This document shows positions 1 through 11,982 of a stretch of DNA of 64,000 nucleotides, one piece after another. Below the pieces are notes generated by a model. That model worked only from the letters and a program-made list of their open reading frames with translations, was not told where the DNA came from and made no database searches. Numbering within the stretch: position 1 is the stretch's first letter; every line of letters begins with the position of its first letter. The translations under genes and the position numbers were made by a program. The DNA is from Aspidapion aeneum (lineage: Eukaryota; Arthropoda; Insecta; Coleoptera; Brentidae), in the NCBI GenBank assembly GCA_963576565.1, contig OY755044.1, positions 96,517,495-96,581,494 on the forward strand, read 5' to 3'.

Positions 1-268
1 CTGGTACTATTACAGCCTGGCTTTATTGTAATAACTCTCTAATGTTTCCGACATTAGTTATGAGTACAACTACTTACACCTTCAATGCATAGGCCACGCA
101 CAAGCTATTTTTAAGCCCGGCCGCTCATTTTGTAAACATAATTTTATTTCATTCAAGCGCCAAAAGAAGGGTCTGACACTCCCACAGAAATGAAAGGCGA
201 TCTAAAAATAACTTTTATGGTTGCTTGATAGTAGTTGAGTGGCTTATCGTCAAAAATAGTGTCCCGTG

Positions 269-960
269 CAGTGGCGGCTCCTGCAGGTGCTCTCTCAAAA
301 CTAGACAACAAACAGTATTTTTAATTAATTTATTTTAAAAAAGTTAAATCTTCTCTTACGACATTGTCTACTACTTTTTATTATCTATGGTTAACAACAA
401 GCGAATAATTGGGTGAACTTTTTACTTTTTTAACGTAAATAATTACAAGACGGCAGCGCCGCGCGCGGCAAGGTTTCAATTTCACCCGTTTTTCAGCGTT
501 GTATGGGTGACTGTTCTTGCGCGGGGGCGGGAGGATTGTTTGTTTTAATTTACGTCGGCCATCATCATCGTGCGTAAACGTTCGTTGCCCTTTCTAGTGT
601 TGCCGGTTCTAACCTTAGTGACGTATTAATTTGTTTTGATTTGGGTTTTGTCAGTAGTAAAAAGCTTGCCGGGCGCGCGTCATTGTTTGTTTTTGTTATC
701 GTTTGTTTATAAAATGGAAATAAATACCGTCGATTACATAATTAACTGTGCAAATTTAAATACGTTGACATATGAACTTCGATTATAAATAAAATCTTTA
801 GGGCCACATAGACCGGCTCTAAAAATTAACCAAAATTTTAGTGTAAGTAATGCCGAGCGGTGTTCCATAAAAAATTTTAATAGAAAATTTAATAAAAAAT
901 TATACGATGCTGAGAACTGGTTGTGCGGTTGTGAAAAAAGAAATGCTTTTTTTTGTTATG
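269..960 (+). mobile_element. Non-autonomous hAT-like repeat, family R1, copy 1
   Basis: It begins CAGTGGCGGCTCCTG, a hAT-type terminal inverted repeat. The body contains landmarks shared with three other copies (20741-21402, 40866-41560, 47640-48313, all inverted): AATTGGGTGAACTTTTT, TTTCACCCGTTTTTCAGCG and AATAAATACCGTCGATTAC. The far end is not resolved. It has no coding capacity. Confidence 0.65.
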
Positions 961-1099
961 AAAATACAAAAAAAATAGTAACTGTTTTAACCCAAAATAA
1001 AACTAAAGAAGGAAGTTTTAGACTACCCTAAATCCATTGGTTGTGGATCACTTAATTTTAAGTTGTCAGATGTTTGCCTCAAATTTGAAAAACAGGGCC
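961..1099. other. AT-rich stretch, nothing recognised
   Basis: This is the transition between the R1 repeat and the fold-back repeat. No reading frame or motif was seen. Confidence 0.4.
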
Positions 1100-1500
1100 T
1101 TAGTGACGTCATAAATCCAAGGTTGCCATTTTATCCAGGTTTTTCAGAAACTTTGGCTTATTTATAACTTTCGCTAAATTAGTTTTACAGAAATATGTAA
1201 ATACGTTTGCAAGAGAAGAATAATTAATAATATAGTAAAGAAATAAGCTTCATATCTTAAAACCCAACAAAAGATATTAATTTTTTTTCATAATACAAAA
1301 AAATTAGTAACTTTTTTTACACAATTTTTTTTATATCTCTGTTAGTTTTTTAAGATACAAAGCCAATTTTTTTGTAAACAAAATGGGTATTTACAGTTTT
1401 TCTGTGAAACTAATTTAGCGAAAGTTATAAGCCAAAGTTTGTGAAAAAACAATTAAAAAAGCCGCCATCTTGGATATATGACGTCAAACAGTCCCTTTTA
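1100..1500. repeat. Fold-back (inverted) repeat
   Basis: The left arm around 1140-1200 (CTTTCGCTAAATTAGTTTT) is the inverse of the right arm around 1395-1445 (AAACTAATTTAGCGAAAG), with an AT-rich loop. The same theme (CAAAGTTTGTGAAAAAAC, then a TTGGATTTATGACGTCA motif) recurs imperfectly near 1730-1790. Non-coding. Confidence 0.6.
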
Positions 1501-1990
1501 GTCAAATCCGAGGCAAACACCCGGCAACTTAATATTTACTAATCCATCGCCAATCGGCTTAAATCAATTTTAAATTTTTATAAATTATTTAGTATTTAAA
1601 AAAATAACAATAACTTTTTTAGTTCTTGAGATATAAAACTTATAAGAACGACAATTAAGTTGTTATTCTATTACAAACAAATCATAACTTATAGGATTAT
1701 GCGTGTAAAAGTCTTGTGGCAAAAGTTAAAAGCAAAAGTTTGTGAAAAAAACATGGTAGAAATCGCAATCTTGGATTTATGACGTCACACAGGCGCAATT
1801 AAATTGACTTAAAATGTGTGATCTATCCACCTAGCGTAGTATAAAAAATTCTTCCACAACTATCCAACGAGATACCATAGGCCTTTTAACTAATAGAGGA
1901 TTTTCATCAAACAATGCCTTTATTCATATCAGAGGCATTGGCGTGTTCAAATAGAAAAAAAATTATGGTTTTTAACCTTAATATTTTTCA

Positions 1991-2130
1991 TGGTAATGCA
2001 AGTAATGCAACCGTAATGCAGGTATCATACAATTGTAATGCAGGTAATGCCATCGTAATCTTTTTGATGTTGCCGTAAAGCACCGTATTTCCGGCAATGC
2101 AAAAGTAATGCAGCGTAATGCCGTCAATTT
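1991..2130 (+). repeat. Degenerate GTAATGCA short repeats
   Basis: GTAATGCA / GTAATGCC words recur at irregular spacing about ten times. This looks like a decayed simple-sequence array. The flanks (1501-1990 and 2131-2676) show no feature I can name. Confidence 0.5.
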
Positions 2131-2676
2131 GTACATGTATTCCCACCAATTCATATCCTTTCGAATTCCTCTTTAAAAATGAACATGTAGAAAAGATAAA
2201 AAAAACCTAATTTTAATGTTATTGACATTAATCAGAATCAGTGAGCATCGATGCTATCAATTCATGAGATAATTTACGAACCCGATGGATTTCAACGAAT
2301 TGCACTGATTAATTTAAGAACTTGAGTGTTGTTATCGATGAGCTCGTCGGTGAATTGAACTCCCCAAGACATTTAACATTATTTGGCAATAGTTCTTGGG
2401 ACCTGCTGTCTATCGGATTGTAACTAGGAACAAATTCCGAAGGGGGCTGGCAACAGGTTCAAACAAAATTTTGGAAAATTTGAGTACGTGTGCATCTATG
2501 TTCCTGAAAAATCTCTTTAGAACACTATCGATAATTTTGGAGGGGGTGGAATTGATCTCTCTTAATCCCACCCCTTGGTATGACCTTGCATCTGTCCAAA
2601 AAACTTTTCATGTTTTTGGTGCTGATATTGTAAAACTTTTGAATGTTTTTAGCTGTAGTTTAGGGATTATCCATTT

Positions 2677-3877
2677 CCCAACAAACAATTAAAGTTGTAA
2701 CGACGAAACCCCAACTAGAAAGAATTTCTTAAAAGTAACCGCAACGTACTCCCGCTACGTCTCAGTATACCATACAGCGACGTTATAATTCCCTAAGTGG
2801 GGAACCAATTTCTGGTTATAACTACTTGGCCAAGTGTTTAAAGTCACTGTAGTAACAACTACACTACTACGTCGTAGCCAGGTATCTACGACGTCGTAGA
2901 GGCTGTTTTTTTTTCCGTAATGGCATAAAAGTTGCGATGTAGTTGCAAATAATATAATCGTTTCTTTTTGGTAGAATTGTTACACAATATGGTGGACACA
3001 ACAGTAAACAGACTCGCTTAGTTTTTTTGTTTGGTTATGGTTATAATATGAACTATGTTATCCAAAAGTGTGAGAATTTACGAGCAGAGGATCAAAAATC
3101 GAGTGCGACGCAAAGTTTTTTGTATAACATGCATTATATATATTGCAAAAAACCGGTGCGCCCGTAAAATTGAGCCGTTTTCTGGTAGCTGATGGAATTT
3201 TTGTGTTGTGATTTTGGAGGTTATGTTTTCATAATCGACAGTTAACTCCAACAAATGGTGCTTAAGAAGAGCATTTTTGGTAAGCTTCAACTAATTTGTT
3301 TATAAAATAGTATGGCTCTTTAATATGAGCTCATAAAACGACAACAAAAATATTAAATTTTCTTTCTTACATAAAAACATGGCGTCCCAAACTATATTCC
3401 CTGATAGTCGAGAAGGTTACTTGAAAGTAGTTGCGGCTTTAAAGTTGATTCAAAAAGTTATTTTGTCTACATTGTTACATCAGATGTTACTATGATGACA
3501 CAAACTTTTGTGGTAAAAATTAAAGTTATAATGTAGTTGTCGGATACACTTGTTTGGGACTCCAATGAAGCTTAACTTTCTAGTGGTAATTAAGTAGGAT
3601 ATAAAAGTCAGGGCGACTACGAAATAACGACTAAAAAGAAAGTAAAACTTTAGCAACGTCCTATTGTGGTAGAGAAGACTATCAGAATCGACTATCAAGA
3701 AACAATCCTATGAAGTAGTTTAGAGGGTCGTTTTTACGAAACATCTACTATTTCCTGATACTAAATAGTAGTTAGAACTAAAAAGTAACAAATTTTGGTT
3801 GGGATCACCACATTTCTACTATAAGAAAGTAGCAAAGCCTTTAGAACATGTAGCCGCTACTATAAATGTTAGTTGGG
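2677..3877 (-). mobile_element. Unclassified 1.2-kb TIR element (family CCCAAC), copy 1
   Basis: The ends are CCCAACAAACAATTAAAGT and the inverse of CCCAACTAACATTTATAGT. The flanks show a possible 3-bp duplication, TTT (2674-2676 and 3878-3880). It is 1201 bp with no long reading frame. It differs from copy 3 (27542-28741) at only about ten positions by eye. Copy 2 (23731-24930) is in the opposite orientation. Confidence 0.85.
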
Positions 3878-3880
3878 TTT

Positions 3881-4856
3881 GAATTCAATTCACTGAATTA
3901 GGTAAATTTTAAACATAGATATGGTGATTGCAAAGTCAATTGAACAAACATAAAAACCGACCATCGGCATAAAGTGACATGGGCGGCGGTAGATATACTC
4001 ATTAAAATTATTTCATTTCATTATGGCATAAACTAAATAAATAAAAATAGTTAATAAAACTTACTATTCCTACACCTAGAGAAACGACATACCGAAAGCA
4101 ATTAAAAGCGCATCTCAAAAAAATCTGCCAATCAGGTGCCGTCCATGGTCGGTCGGAAAACAAATACTTTATCGTCGGACCGAGAAGAGCCGTTCTCTGT
4201 CGACAGGGCTGAAATTATACCAGGATCATTTTATATGAATTTTGATGACAGAATCAAGAAAAATTCCATGAAATCGATAGAACCCTGAAATAGGAGTTCT
4301 TTCAATTGACTTTGCAAAGACTTTACTCATATTTATGTTTTACAATAAAATAAACCTTTATGGAGTTATCTATTGAGAAAAAACCAAAATAATAAAAATT
4401 CGTTTTTTATGACATTTTTAGGCAAAAATTAAAATTTTCTAAGGTTTTCTATTAAAATATTTAATATACCTACCTAATACAGATAAAAATAAATATTAAA
4501 ATAAAACTCTTTGGTGATAAACTGTGTATGTGGTGTTTATATAGGTAGAACCCCATAAAAATAAAAATAAAAATAAAAAGTTGGTAAACTGAAAACAGAT
4601 GTGCACATGTGTTACATTGCGTCACATAACCTCTATGTTGTTGTTTTGGTGTAGAACTTTTTTGTATTTATTTTTTTAAGCAATTCAACTTTAAAAAGCC
4701 AGTGCTTTAATCCAAAAACAGTTTTAAGTACAGCATTTTTTTTACAAAAATAGTTTGAAACAGCCAAATATTTTTATTTTTATTTTTATCTGTATAAACC
4801 CAGCAATATTGTCCCCTAAATCACTAATGGACTAAGTTATTACCTACCCAGTATCA
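3881..4856. other. AT-rich stretch without recognised gene
   Basis: It contains AAAAAT-type low-complexity runs near 4558-4580 and 4770-4790 that are inverse to each other. No exon-like sequence was seen. Confidence 0.4.
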
Positions 4857-4940
4857 CAAGAGCGGATTTGGGGGGGGGGACTAACGTGATAACTAAGTAA
4901 GACTATTACCCCCCTAGATTTTGACCCAGATCCGCGCTTG
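4857..4940. mobile_element. Short hAT-type MITE (CAAGNGCGGATTTG family), copy 1
   Basis: The ends CAAGAGCGGATTTGGGG and CCAGATCCGCGCTTG are inverted. The centre is G- and C-rich. It is the short form of the copy at 7348-7525. The flanking 8-mers no longer match, so the insertion is older or altered. Confidence 0.65.
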
Positions 4941-4965
4941 GATTATAATAACGACTTAAAGTATT

Positions 4966-5538
4966 GTTCATACTCGTCTTAGTCTTTTGTTTTTGATTAG
5001 TCTTTGTCCTTTGATTAGTCTTAGCTGTCTTAAACAAAATCGGCTGTTCATACTCGTCTTTTGTTTTTGATTAGTCTTAGTCATAACCCACTGAAAAAAA
5101 ATTCAATTTCAATAAAAAGGGCCCTTTTCAAAAGTCATTTTCTACACAAAACAATCTTATTTAACCTAATCTGTGCACGAAACACAGACACGAAAGAACA
5201 AAAGCAAAAAAGAAAATAAAAACAAATAAAATTTTGAGGTTAGGTTGAGATTTTCTGTTAAAAACATGATTAATGGCGGTAAATTCAAAATTTCGGCCGC
5301 GCGCTTGCGCTCTTCGGACGCCCTGTAAAAAAACAACAAATATCAGCTGATGTCTGTCACTCGTCTTAGTCGTTGTCCTAAGGATTGAAAGTTGGCAACT
5401 CTTAAGACAAAGACTAATCAAAAACAAAAGCAAAAACATTGTATGAACACTCCCATAAGAAACAGTGGTTTTAACTTTCTTATGACAAGACATATGACTA
5501 AACCAAGACAAAAGACTAGACAAAAGACGAGTATGAAC
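4966..5538. repeat. Fold-back element with GTTCATACTCGTCTT termini
   Basis: GTTCATACTCGTCTT at 4966 (repeated directly near 5045) is inverted at 5524-5538 (AAGACGAGTATGAAC). The arms are rich in GACTAATCAAAAACAAAAG and its inverse. The frames inside are products of the inverted repeat, not genes. Confidence 0.65.
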
Positions 5539-6611
5539 GATAAGTAAAGTAAAAAAGCACGCCACTGTCTTAGACATGTGTGAGATCTAAGATCCAATAG
5601 ATTAATAAGAAAATACAAAATATACGATTATGCCAAAGATCACCATTTGTTGTTAATCTATACTCCTCTAAATAGGTACTTACTTTGTTTCTTGTCCTCA
5701 AAATCCTTGGCCTGCCTTAACCATTTTAATGAAAACATAAAAATTATGCCAAAAATACCGATAAAACAAGCAGTAAAGACGCCCACGCCTAAAGGCGTGG
5801 AGTTTTCGATAAAGTCCATTTTCTTGTGCGTTGAAAAACCCGGTTTGTTCCCGAAATAAAAATCATGCAAATCCCGATAATAACCAAACAAATGATTACC
5901 ACGCGGTCACAGTAAAACTCTCACGCGGCGCTGGCTGTGAACTGACTGACTGACGTTGCCGGCAACACGAGAAAATGCGCGCGAAATTTAAACCTGAAAA
6001 TCAACCGGCTGAATCCTTGGCGCATTCTTCGACTCTGAAGACTTACACGACCCATTCGCACGATGCCGGCTCTTCGATTTCAAATTTAATTCGAATTTTA
6101 ACTCGGAAACGAATTTCTCGGAATCTGGCCAACAACTGAAACCGTTTCACGATGCCAATCGCGGTTTATAGTAACTTTTTCTTTTTTGTAAAATTGTCTA
6201 ATAAAGTAAAGTAGTCTTTAAATCCACGGTGGCATGGCGCGGCCGGTGCACAGTATGACTTGTAAACAAACTAGCACATAAAATATTTTTTCTAAAAGTT
6301 TGCGTTAAGTAGCTACTTTGCGTACGCTTTTGTTAGAATTAAGATATATATTTTTTCTTAACTTGTGCAATCTTTTAAAAGACCCAAGTAACACAAGGTG
6401 TTGGTCAACAGCTGCCCCAACATTGGTGCAACAAATATAGCTAGCAATATTTCTTTAGCTTTCTGTTGCGCGAGTTCTTAATAGGTATTTAAACAACAAG
6501 GTTTGAAAACGACTCTTTGCACACGATCGAGACAGTTTGGTAGACCGAGCCGAAGGCGAGGTCTATAAGTCGAGGGAGTGTGCAAAGAGGTTTTCAAACG
6601 AGTTTTTTACA
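5539..6611. other. Non-coding stretch
   Basis: No gene was recognised. A short GC-richer patch at 5900-6250 has several inverted words. At 6505-6595, CTCTTTGCACAC and GTGTGCAAAGAG form a hairpin around ACCGAGCCGAAGGCGAGGT. This could be the end of an unclassified repeat. Confidence 0.4.
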
Positions 6612-7248
6612 ATATTTTTTATACGACTGCTAAATAAAGAAAGAAAAATCAAATTTTAATTTAACTTGTTTTTATTTCCGACATTTTTACAACAAAACTT
6701 AAAAAAATCAACAATTTTTTGACGTATCTAATCAACAAAACATACGAGCAGTGACGGTTGCTACGGAACTAAAGGCCGCTTGACATGGTGCATGACAATA
6801 AAATTTGCAGGCAAATCTATGAAATTTTGCCCAGGTGCATTCGCAGTATAAATCCAGCTGATTGTTGCAGGCAATCCATTTTTATCGGTCCGGTGCCATT
6901 TTTTTGCATGCAAACTGTACTTGCATGCAAACTGGGGAATTTTTACCTAGATTCTGGGGAATCCATGCATGGCCATGCACAATGTCAAACGAAAAGAAGA
7001 TTTTTTGCAGGCAACAATTTGACCGAAATTTTTTGCTTGCAAATATTTGCAGCGCGTCATGCACCATGTCAAGCGGCCTTAAGCCAACTTATATTGATGG
7101 GTGACAACAACAAAAATCACAATGACGGGAGACCCGTATGCAGAAATGACATGGGCGTGCGCAAAAAGGACAGAAGCGTGTGCAATACGTTTTGCACACA
7201 GCGTGCGCAAAATGCCATTTTCAGATCGTGTTCTCCGTAGACAGTCGT
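6612..7248. repeat. Inverted-repeat element interrupted by a MITE
   Basis: ATATTTTTTATACGACTG near 6612-6629 is inverted at about 7231-7248. Between them lie the Harbinger-type MITE (6773-7079) and a GTGTGCAA / GCGTGCGCAAAA-rich tail. The true borders of the outer element are uncertain. Confidence 0.45.
6773..7079. mobile_element. PIF/Harbinger-type MITE, 307 bp
   Basis: Perfect 24-bp terminal inverted repeats begin AGGCCGCTTGACATGG. A TAA target duplication (6770-6772 and 7080-7082) fits the TWA preference of PIF/Harbinger. The interior is made of GCAGGCAA / TTGCATGCAA words, and a protein-like frame across it is spurious. Confidence 0.88.
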
Positions 7249-7347
7249 ATAAAAAATATATTTAAAACATTGGGACAGCTAAAAGTGGTAAGCCACGAAA
7301 GCATCAGGGCAAGTTTATTTTTCTTCTAAAAAAACCACTAAAGGGCA

Positions 7348-7525
7348 CAAGCGCGGATTTGAGGGGGGTAACGGGGTAATTACCCCCCCTCTAAAAAAAT
7401 GCACTTTTTTCTAGTAATTAAAGAGAAAACAGGAGAATCACCCCCCCTAGAAAAAAAAATTATATTACAAAAAATATTTTTGTCGACTATTACCCCCCCT
7501 AGATTTTGACACAGATCCGCGTTTG
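7348..7525. mobile_element. hAT-type MITE (CAAGCGCGGATTTG family), copy 2
   Basis: The ends CAAGCGCGGATTTG and CAGATCCGCGTTTG are inverted. A perfect 8-bp target duplication, AAAGGGCA (7340-7347 and 7526-7533), marks it as hAT. The interior has runs of G near one end and C near the other. Confidence 0.9.
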
Positions 7526-7683
7526 AAAGGGCAACTTTTTTGTTTGAAAATGTACTTTTTTGCAACAAATAAAATTAGTACAGTGAATATCGGTTATAAC
7601 GACATTGAACAAACCGCTTAACTTCAATCGTTAAAAGCGAGCGTCGTTATAGAGGAAAAAGGTAACAAAATGGCTTATATATA

Positions 7684-7850
7684 CAGTGGCGCACCCAGGA
7701 ATAGGTCTTGGGGGGCCCGAAGCCTCTTGGGGGGGGGAAGCAAAGCTTCATGAGGTCGAATTTTAAGCTATTTTTTGTGTTTTTTCATGAAATATGTGGA
7801 AATATGTAAAAAAATCCAAGGCTTGGGGGGGTGGCGGGGTGGGCTGACTT
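7684..7850 (+). mobile_element. hAT-like end fragment
   Basis: It starts CAGTGGCGCACCCAGG followed by a G-run and GGGCCCGAAGCC. The opposite inverted end was not found, so this is a fragment or decayed copy. Confidence 0.4.
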
Positions 7851-8044
7851 AATACCTAATCAAATGCTAGCAACATAAAAATGTTAAAGTTTTTCACGTT
7901 TTCAAAATATTTATAGGTTATTTTTTTATTGTAATTTTTTTTCCTACAATTAATTTTAGACAAACTCTAGGGACTTTATTAAAATCAACTAAAAATGCAA
8001 TATAACTTTCACCGAAAAGTTTCATATTATTTTGTTTCCTTTTT

Positions 8045-9971
8045 TACCTTCCTAGCCCGCGCAGCAATGGCTAGAGAAGATTGATCTATTTATTTCTCCT
8101 GCACATTTCATATTGTTTGAGATAACTTTTGGACATTAAGAATTATGGAATTCACATAAATATATATAAGCGTTGTTTTTGATTGTTCATATATCTTAAT
8201 TTTTTATTTTCCCAATAAACAAAAAGCCAAGAATAGGTAAATAATAAAAATTTAATAAAGCTCTTAAAATTGGAGTTTTCTTAGGATTTGGACGAAATGC
8301 TTTAAGTCTGTATAGGTCTACTATAATATAAAATTCGTTTTTTGATAAAAAAAAGATCAGTAGGCGTAATAGGCGGAATCTTTGGGGAAAGTCTCTATTT
8401 TATAATAGTTTGGAATTTTTCTGGACCCAATTTGAAGCACCGACCTACGCTAATAATTTCTACGTCCTAAGTTCGCACGTCCGTTGAACTGAATTTCTTT
8501 CTTGGAAACTTTTCTTAAACCTTAAACTTTATTTAAACCACAGATTAGGTTAGATAAGATTCTTAAAAGTTTAAACCCTCATACATGAGCGAACCGGGTT
8601 TAAAATCACAAAACAGACGCGTTTAAGATCTACGCAATTTTCCTAAAACCAACCAAACAACTATTAAATCTCAATTGATGAACTGGGCTAATATAGAATC
8701 ATGCAATGCGTTATCTAAAAAAGAAGCAACTAAGTAGTATCAGCTTAACGTAATAATAAATCCATTAAATGAATAATAGGGACTTATTGGACTAAAACAT
8801 GACTATTTTAGAGTCGACTTTATTCTGACAAATTTACAAAGAGAACTAACAGCTGACCTCTCAAAATTGACATACCAAAGTCAAATTTAAAAATAAAGTC
8901 GCTAACTTTCATTTAATAAATACAGACACTAATAAATCCGGTTCTTAAATACACAAAGGCGGAATTTTGAAAGAAAGCAGCTGCTTTTTATATGTAAATC
9001 TGTCACAATAGGGTCGATTTTAATATAAGGTCAGGTTTTATCCCAATAACTGTCTAAATTTCCTTACCGAAAAAGCACAAAGAAAGAGAATTCCTTAGTT
9101 TTTGGTAAAACCAGCATCGAAAATATGTACAGGTATATTTTCTCTGGTAAAGGCAAAGTTATAGCAAGCTTTAAGACGCATATTTTAAGGCAAAATAAGG
9201 GTCGTGTCCTATTTTCAAGCATCATGCGCAGGTAGTTGAGTGAGAAGTTGTACCATATGACCGCAGGTCACAGAGAACCATTCATACCTTTAAGGCACTA
9301 TTATCCTTAGCTCAGCATACCGCCATCCGGTAGTGACGAACGAAAAGAGATACAACTGTTTTTTCAAGCGTAAATTCACATAGCTGTTTAAGAAAAGAAA
9401 AAAATATAAGAAAATAAAGGGATGTACCGTAATGTACACAGAAAATTTCATAATAAAGTGTTTTTGGGGGGATGGGACGATTATTATTTTTTCTAAAAAA
9501 AATTTTGAGTTCTATTGTACCCGTTTTTGGGTCAGTTAAAATAACAGCAAATAAGAGCCATTACCGTTATTTTCAATACGGATAAAGGTAACCTCCAGGA
9601 CAAATAAAGAGAACACTAAAAATAAGCACAACACAAATGTTAGGTTCGTAGTTTCACATGACCTCAACATTTTGTTTATTTATTTTTATTCATTTAGTTT
9701 TAGTAGATTTATGGCTTTTCACAAAACAAACTACCGAAAAATTGGACACTATTTAAAAAGAAAATAACAAACAATACAAAGCTATTATTAAAAAGTTGAG
9801 CTCACAAATCCATGCACTATGTGACTTTCGTCGATAAGCTTCCTGATAATTCTCATCAAACCAACACGATAGTTCCTAAGCCGCTGAACCGATTTACATA
9901 GGATTTTCAGGTAAAATAGTGTTCGACACTCTTACGAGCTGATTAGATTTTGTAAGCTAGCTAGGAAGGTA
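8045..9971 (+). mobile_element. CCTTCCTAGC-family element (Helentron/DINE-like?), copy 1
   Basis: It begins TACCTTCCTAGCCCGC then GCAGCAATGGCTAG, and ends GCTAGCTAGGAAGGTA. Near its 3' end it carries AAGCCGCTGAACCGATTT and GGTAAAATAGTGTTCGACAC, shared with copies at 22233-23372 and 51280-51590. The interior is interrupted by the MITE at 8777-9056. The sequence just beyond the end (ATCAGATCC.TCA.GGATCC) is shared with copy 2, so the exact terminus is unsure. Confidence 0.55.
8777..9056. mobile_element. MITE with TAGGGACTTATTGGA termini, copy 1
   Basis: Left end TAGGGACTTATTGGAC, right end inverted (CCCAATAACTGTCTA). A second copy is at 54520-54652 and a fragment at about 61299-61346. It has a TCGACTTTATTCTGACA landmark inside. 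Non-coding. Confidence 0.65.
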
Positions 9972-10020
9972 TCAGATCCGTCAGGGATCCATTTATTTCA
10001 ACTGCGACAACAAATATATA

Positions 10021-10132
<112 letters not shown>

Positions 10133-10232
10133 TGAATTCTCCGTCGTGGAGCATCTTTTTAATTTTGGAAAAGGAGTGAAAAAATCTTAAACTCCACACA
10201 ATTTTTGAATAGATTATATATTCCTATTTATA

Positions 10233-10275
10233 CCCCGACGCGTTTCGGAAATTTTATATTTCCATCTTCAAGGGG
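10233..10275 (-). ncRNA. Degenerate hammerhead-ribozyme-like motif (Penelope-like type)
   Basis: On the - strand: TTGAAGATGGAAAT, loop, ATTTCCGAAACGCGTCGGGG. This matches CUGAAGA, stem II and GAAAC of the short hammerheads in Penelope-like retroelements, except that the first core C is U. It is followed by the TAAATAGG / GTGTGGAG context that also follows the other candidates. Probably an inactive relic. Confidence 0.45.
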
Positions 10276-10677
10276 AAATAAGTTAATTATCCAGGTCAAT
10301 AAAAATGTGAACAATATGATTAACAGTAGTTACATGACAGTAAACAACATTAAAAATTAAAAAAACACTCACAGATAAACTAAAACTTTTGTTACATTGA
10401 AATATTTTTAATGTAATGACTTAATTTGAATGTAAAACACACACATTTTTACATCACCTGCATGAGATAAAAAGATACCCTATAATTATAAACATTAAAT
10501 AAACATTTGTCAAAAAAACAATCAAAAAACAGTGAATAACCCAAAAAATAAAACTTTTGTCAAAATAAATTGAGTTTCACAACTAATTTTTACACTTGAC
10601 AAAATACCGGGTAAGCCACGTAAATATACAAATATTTTTTAAATTTCCAAAAAAAAATTATGTAACATCTGCACAAC

Positions 10678-10998
10678 AAGTTCCTAACGAAAGCATCAAG
10701 CCATCAGTATAATTCAATGCCGGTAAAGGTATTTTCCCTGTTGGTTTCACAAAACTTATGCTCTACACGGAGCTATCGCCTACATTCACCTGGGGATGGC
10801 CCAAAAGGTCGAAACCGGTCCGGTCGTGGATTGGCATGGATCACTTGTTCCTGATTATCAGGACGTGTTCCAGACGGGGATCACTCGTATCCCTGTGATC
10901 GACGTTGGAGATAGTGAAAACCAAACAGTTTTAATAAGTTCCCAACGAAAGCATCAAGCCATCAGTATAATTCAATGCCGGTAGGGGCATTTTCCCTC
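10678..10998 (+). repeat. Direct repeat pair flanking a hammerhead-like motif (Penelope-like pLTR candidate)
   Basis: A unit of about 63 bp (AAGCATCAAGCCATCAGTAT landmark) at 10678-10740 is repeated at 10936-10998 in the same orientation. The intervening 195 bp is much more GC-rich than its surroundings and holds the hammerhead-like motif at 10789-10822. Tandem pLTRs with embedded hammerheads are known for Penelope-like elements. No RT sequence is present here. Confidence 0.45.
10789..10822 (+). ncRNA. Hammerhead-ribozyme-like motif, nearly complete core
   Basis: CCTGGGGATGGCC, loop AAA, then GGTCGAAACCGGTC. Stem II (GGCC/GGTC), GAAA and the following CCGGTC fit the Penelope-type hammerhead CUGANGA...GAAAC. 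One invariant A of CUGANGA is G, which should weaken or abolish cleavage. Confidence 0.5.
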
Positions 10999-11005
10999 GG
11001 AGTAG

Positions 11006-11982
11006 TTGTTTCTGTTGGTTTTACAAATCTGCAGCATCTGTTGATTTTTTTGCAAGAGCCTCTTAAATTTTATTCCTACGGGACTGCGGATCGTGTAGGT
11101 ATACCACATGGAAAAACGCTATACTGAACGGTGATTGGATAGGAATAGAAACATACCCTGATCGCAGCAAATCCCGGTGACCTGTGAACTAAAAGTTGAA
11201 AGAAGAGGGATAATACAGGATGTGAAATATTACACCAGATTTGGCGGAAGAACAAACGACTTCGCTTTACGGCATCGACATTAAGGTCATTAACTATATA
11301 TACCTACCAAAGTACAAGCTACAAAATGTGATTTTCCTAACTTCTTCGAAGTATCACGATCTGTATTTCCTAAAAATAAATAAAATTACAAAAACTTTGT
11401 GAATACTAAGGCTTTCTATAATATGTATGTAATTTCACAAATATTTTGTAAAAATCAAATTACAAGATACAAATAAATAATTATATAAATTTGACATAAA
11501 ACTTGTGATATTAGAAAACATAAATATTTTTTCAAAAGTTTCGTCCAAAAATATGTGCTAACGCAAGTTCGTTTTAATTGTTGGTATATTTAGTTTATGG
11601 CAGTCTGTAGTGGTTTAGTTTGTGAATATAAATTAAATTAATGTAATTTTATTTAGATTTTAAAGAAATAAAATTAAAAATATATTATAGTGTAATACTT
11701 TCTGTGTGCAACTTTAATTTCGTGCTCTCGAATTCATACGTTGCCTTCAATCTATCTTTACGCGAGACGAACAAATCTAGCCTTTCTTTTAGTCACGTGA
11801 CATTTTTAATTTAACTCTCTCGCATACGATCACATGCCTGAAGTAAATCGATCACCACCCCAACAGCATTCGGTTTTTGGACAGTTTAATCGTTCCATCT
11901 AACCAAAACCGTTTTAAGACAGTCCTCGTACTGCATTGCGCGAGCGTTGGGGTTTTTCGGACGGTTTTATAACTGTCGAACG
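11006..11982. other. AT-rich stretch, nothing recognised
   Basis: No exon, RNA gene or terminal inverted repeat was identified. The last 150 bp contain CCAAAACCGTTTTAAGACAG and its approximate inverse, a small fold-back split by the hAT element that follows. Confidence 0.35.

Noticed and set aside
4857..4940. 8-bp target duplication for the first CAAGNGCGG MITE
   Set aside because: Flanks CAGTATCA and GATTATAA do not match well enough to claim one.
5161..5577. 138-residue hydrophobic frame
   Set aside because: Lies within a fold-back repeat; the hydrophobicity follows from T-rich sequence.
6505..6595. tRNA-like cloverleaf
   Set aside because: The hairpin CTCTTTGCACAC...GTGTGCAAAGAG lacks the A and B box and T-arm consensus.
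6785..7240. 151-residue frame with cysteines
   Set aside because: It runs through the Harbinger-type MITE and its inverted ends; the shadow frame on the other strand is similar. No known protein.
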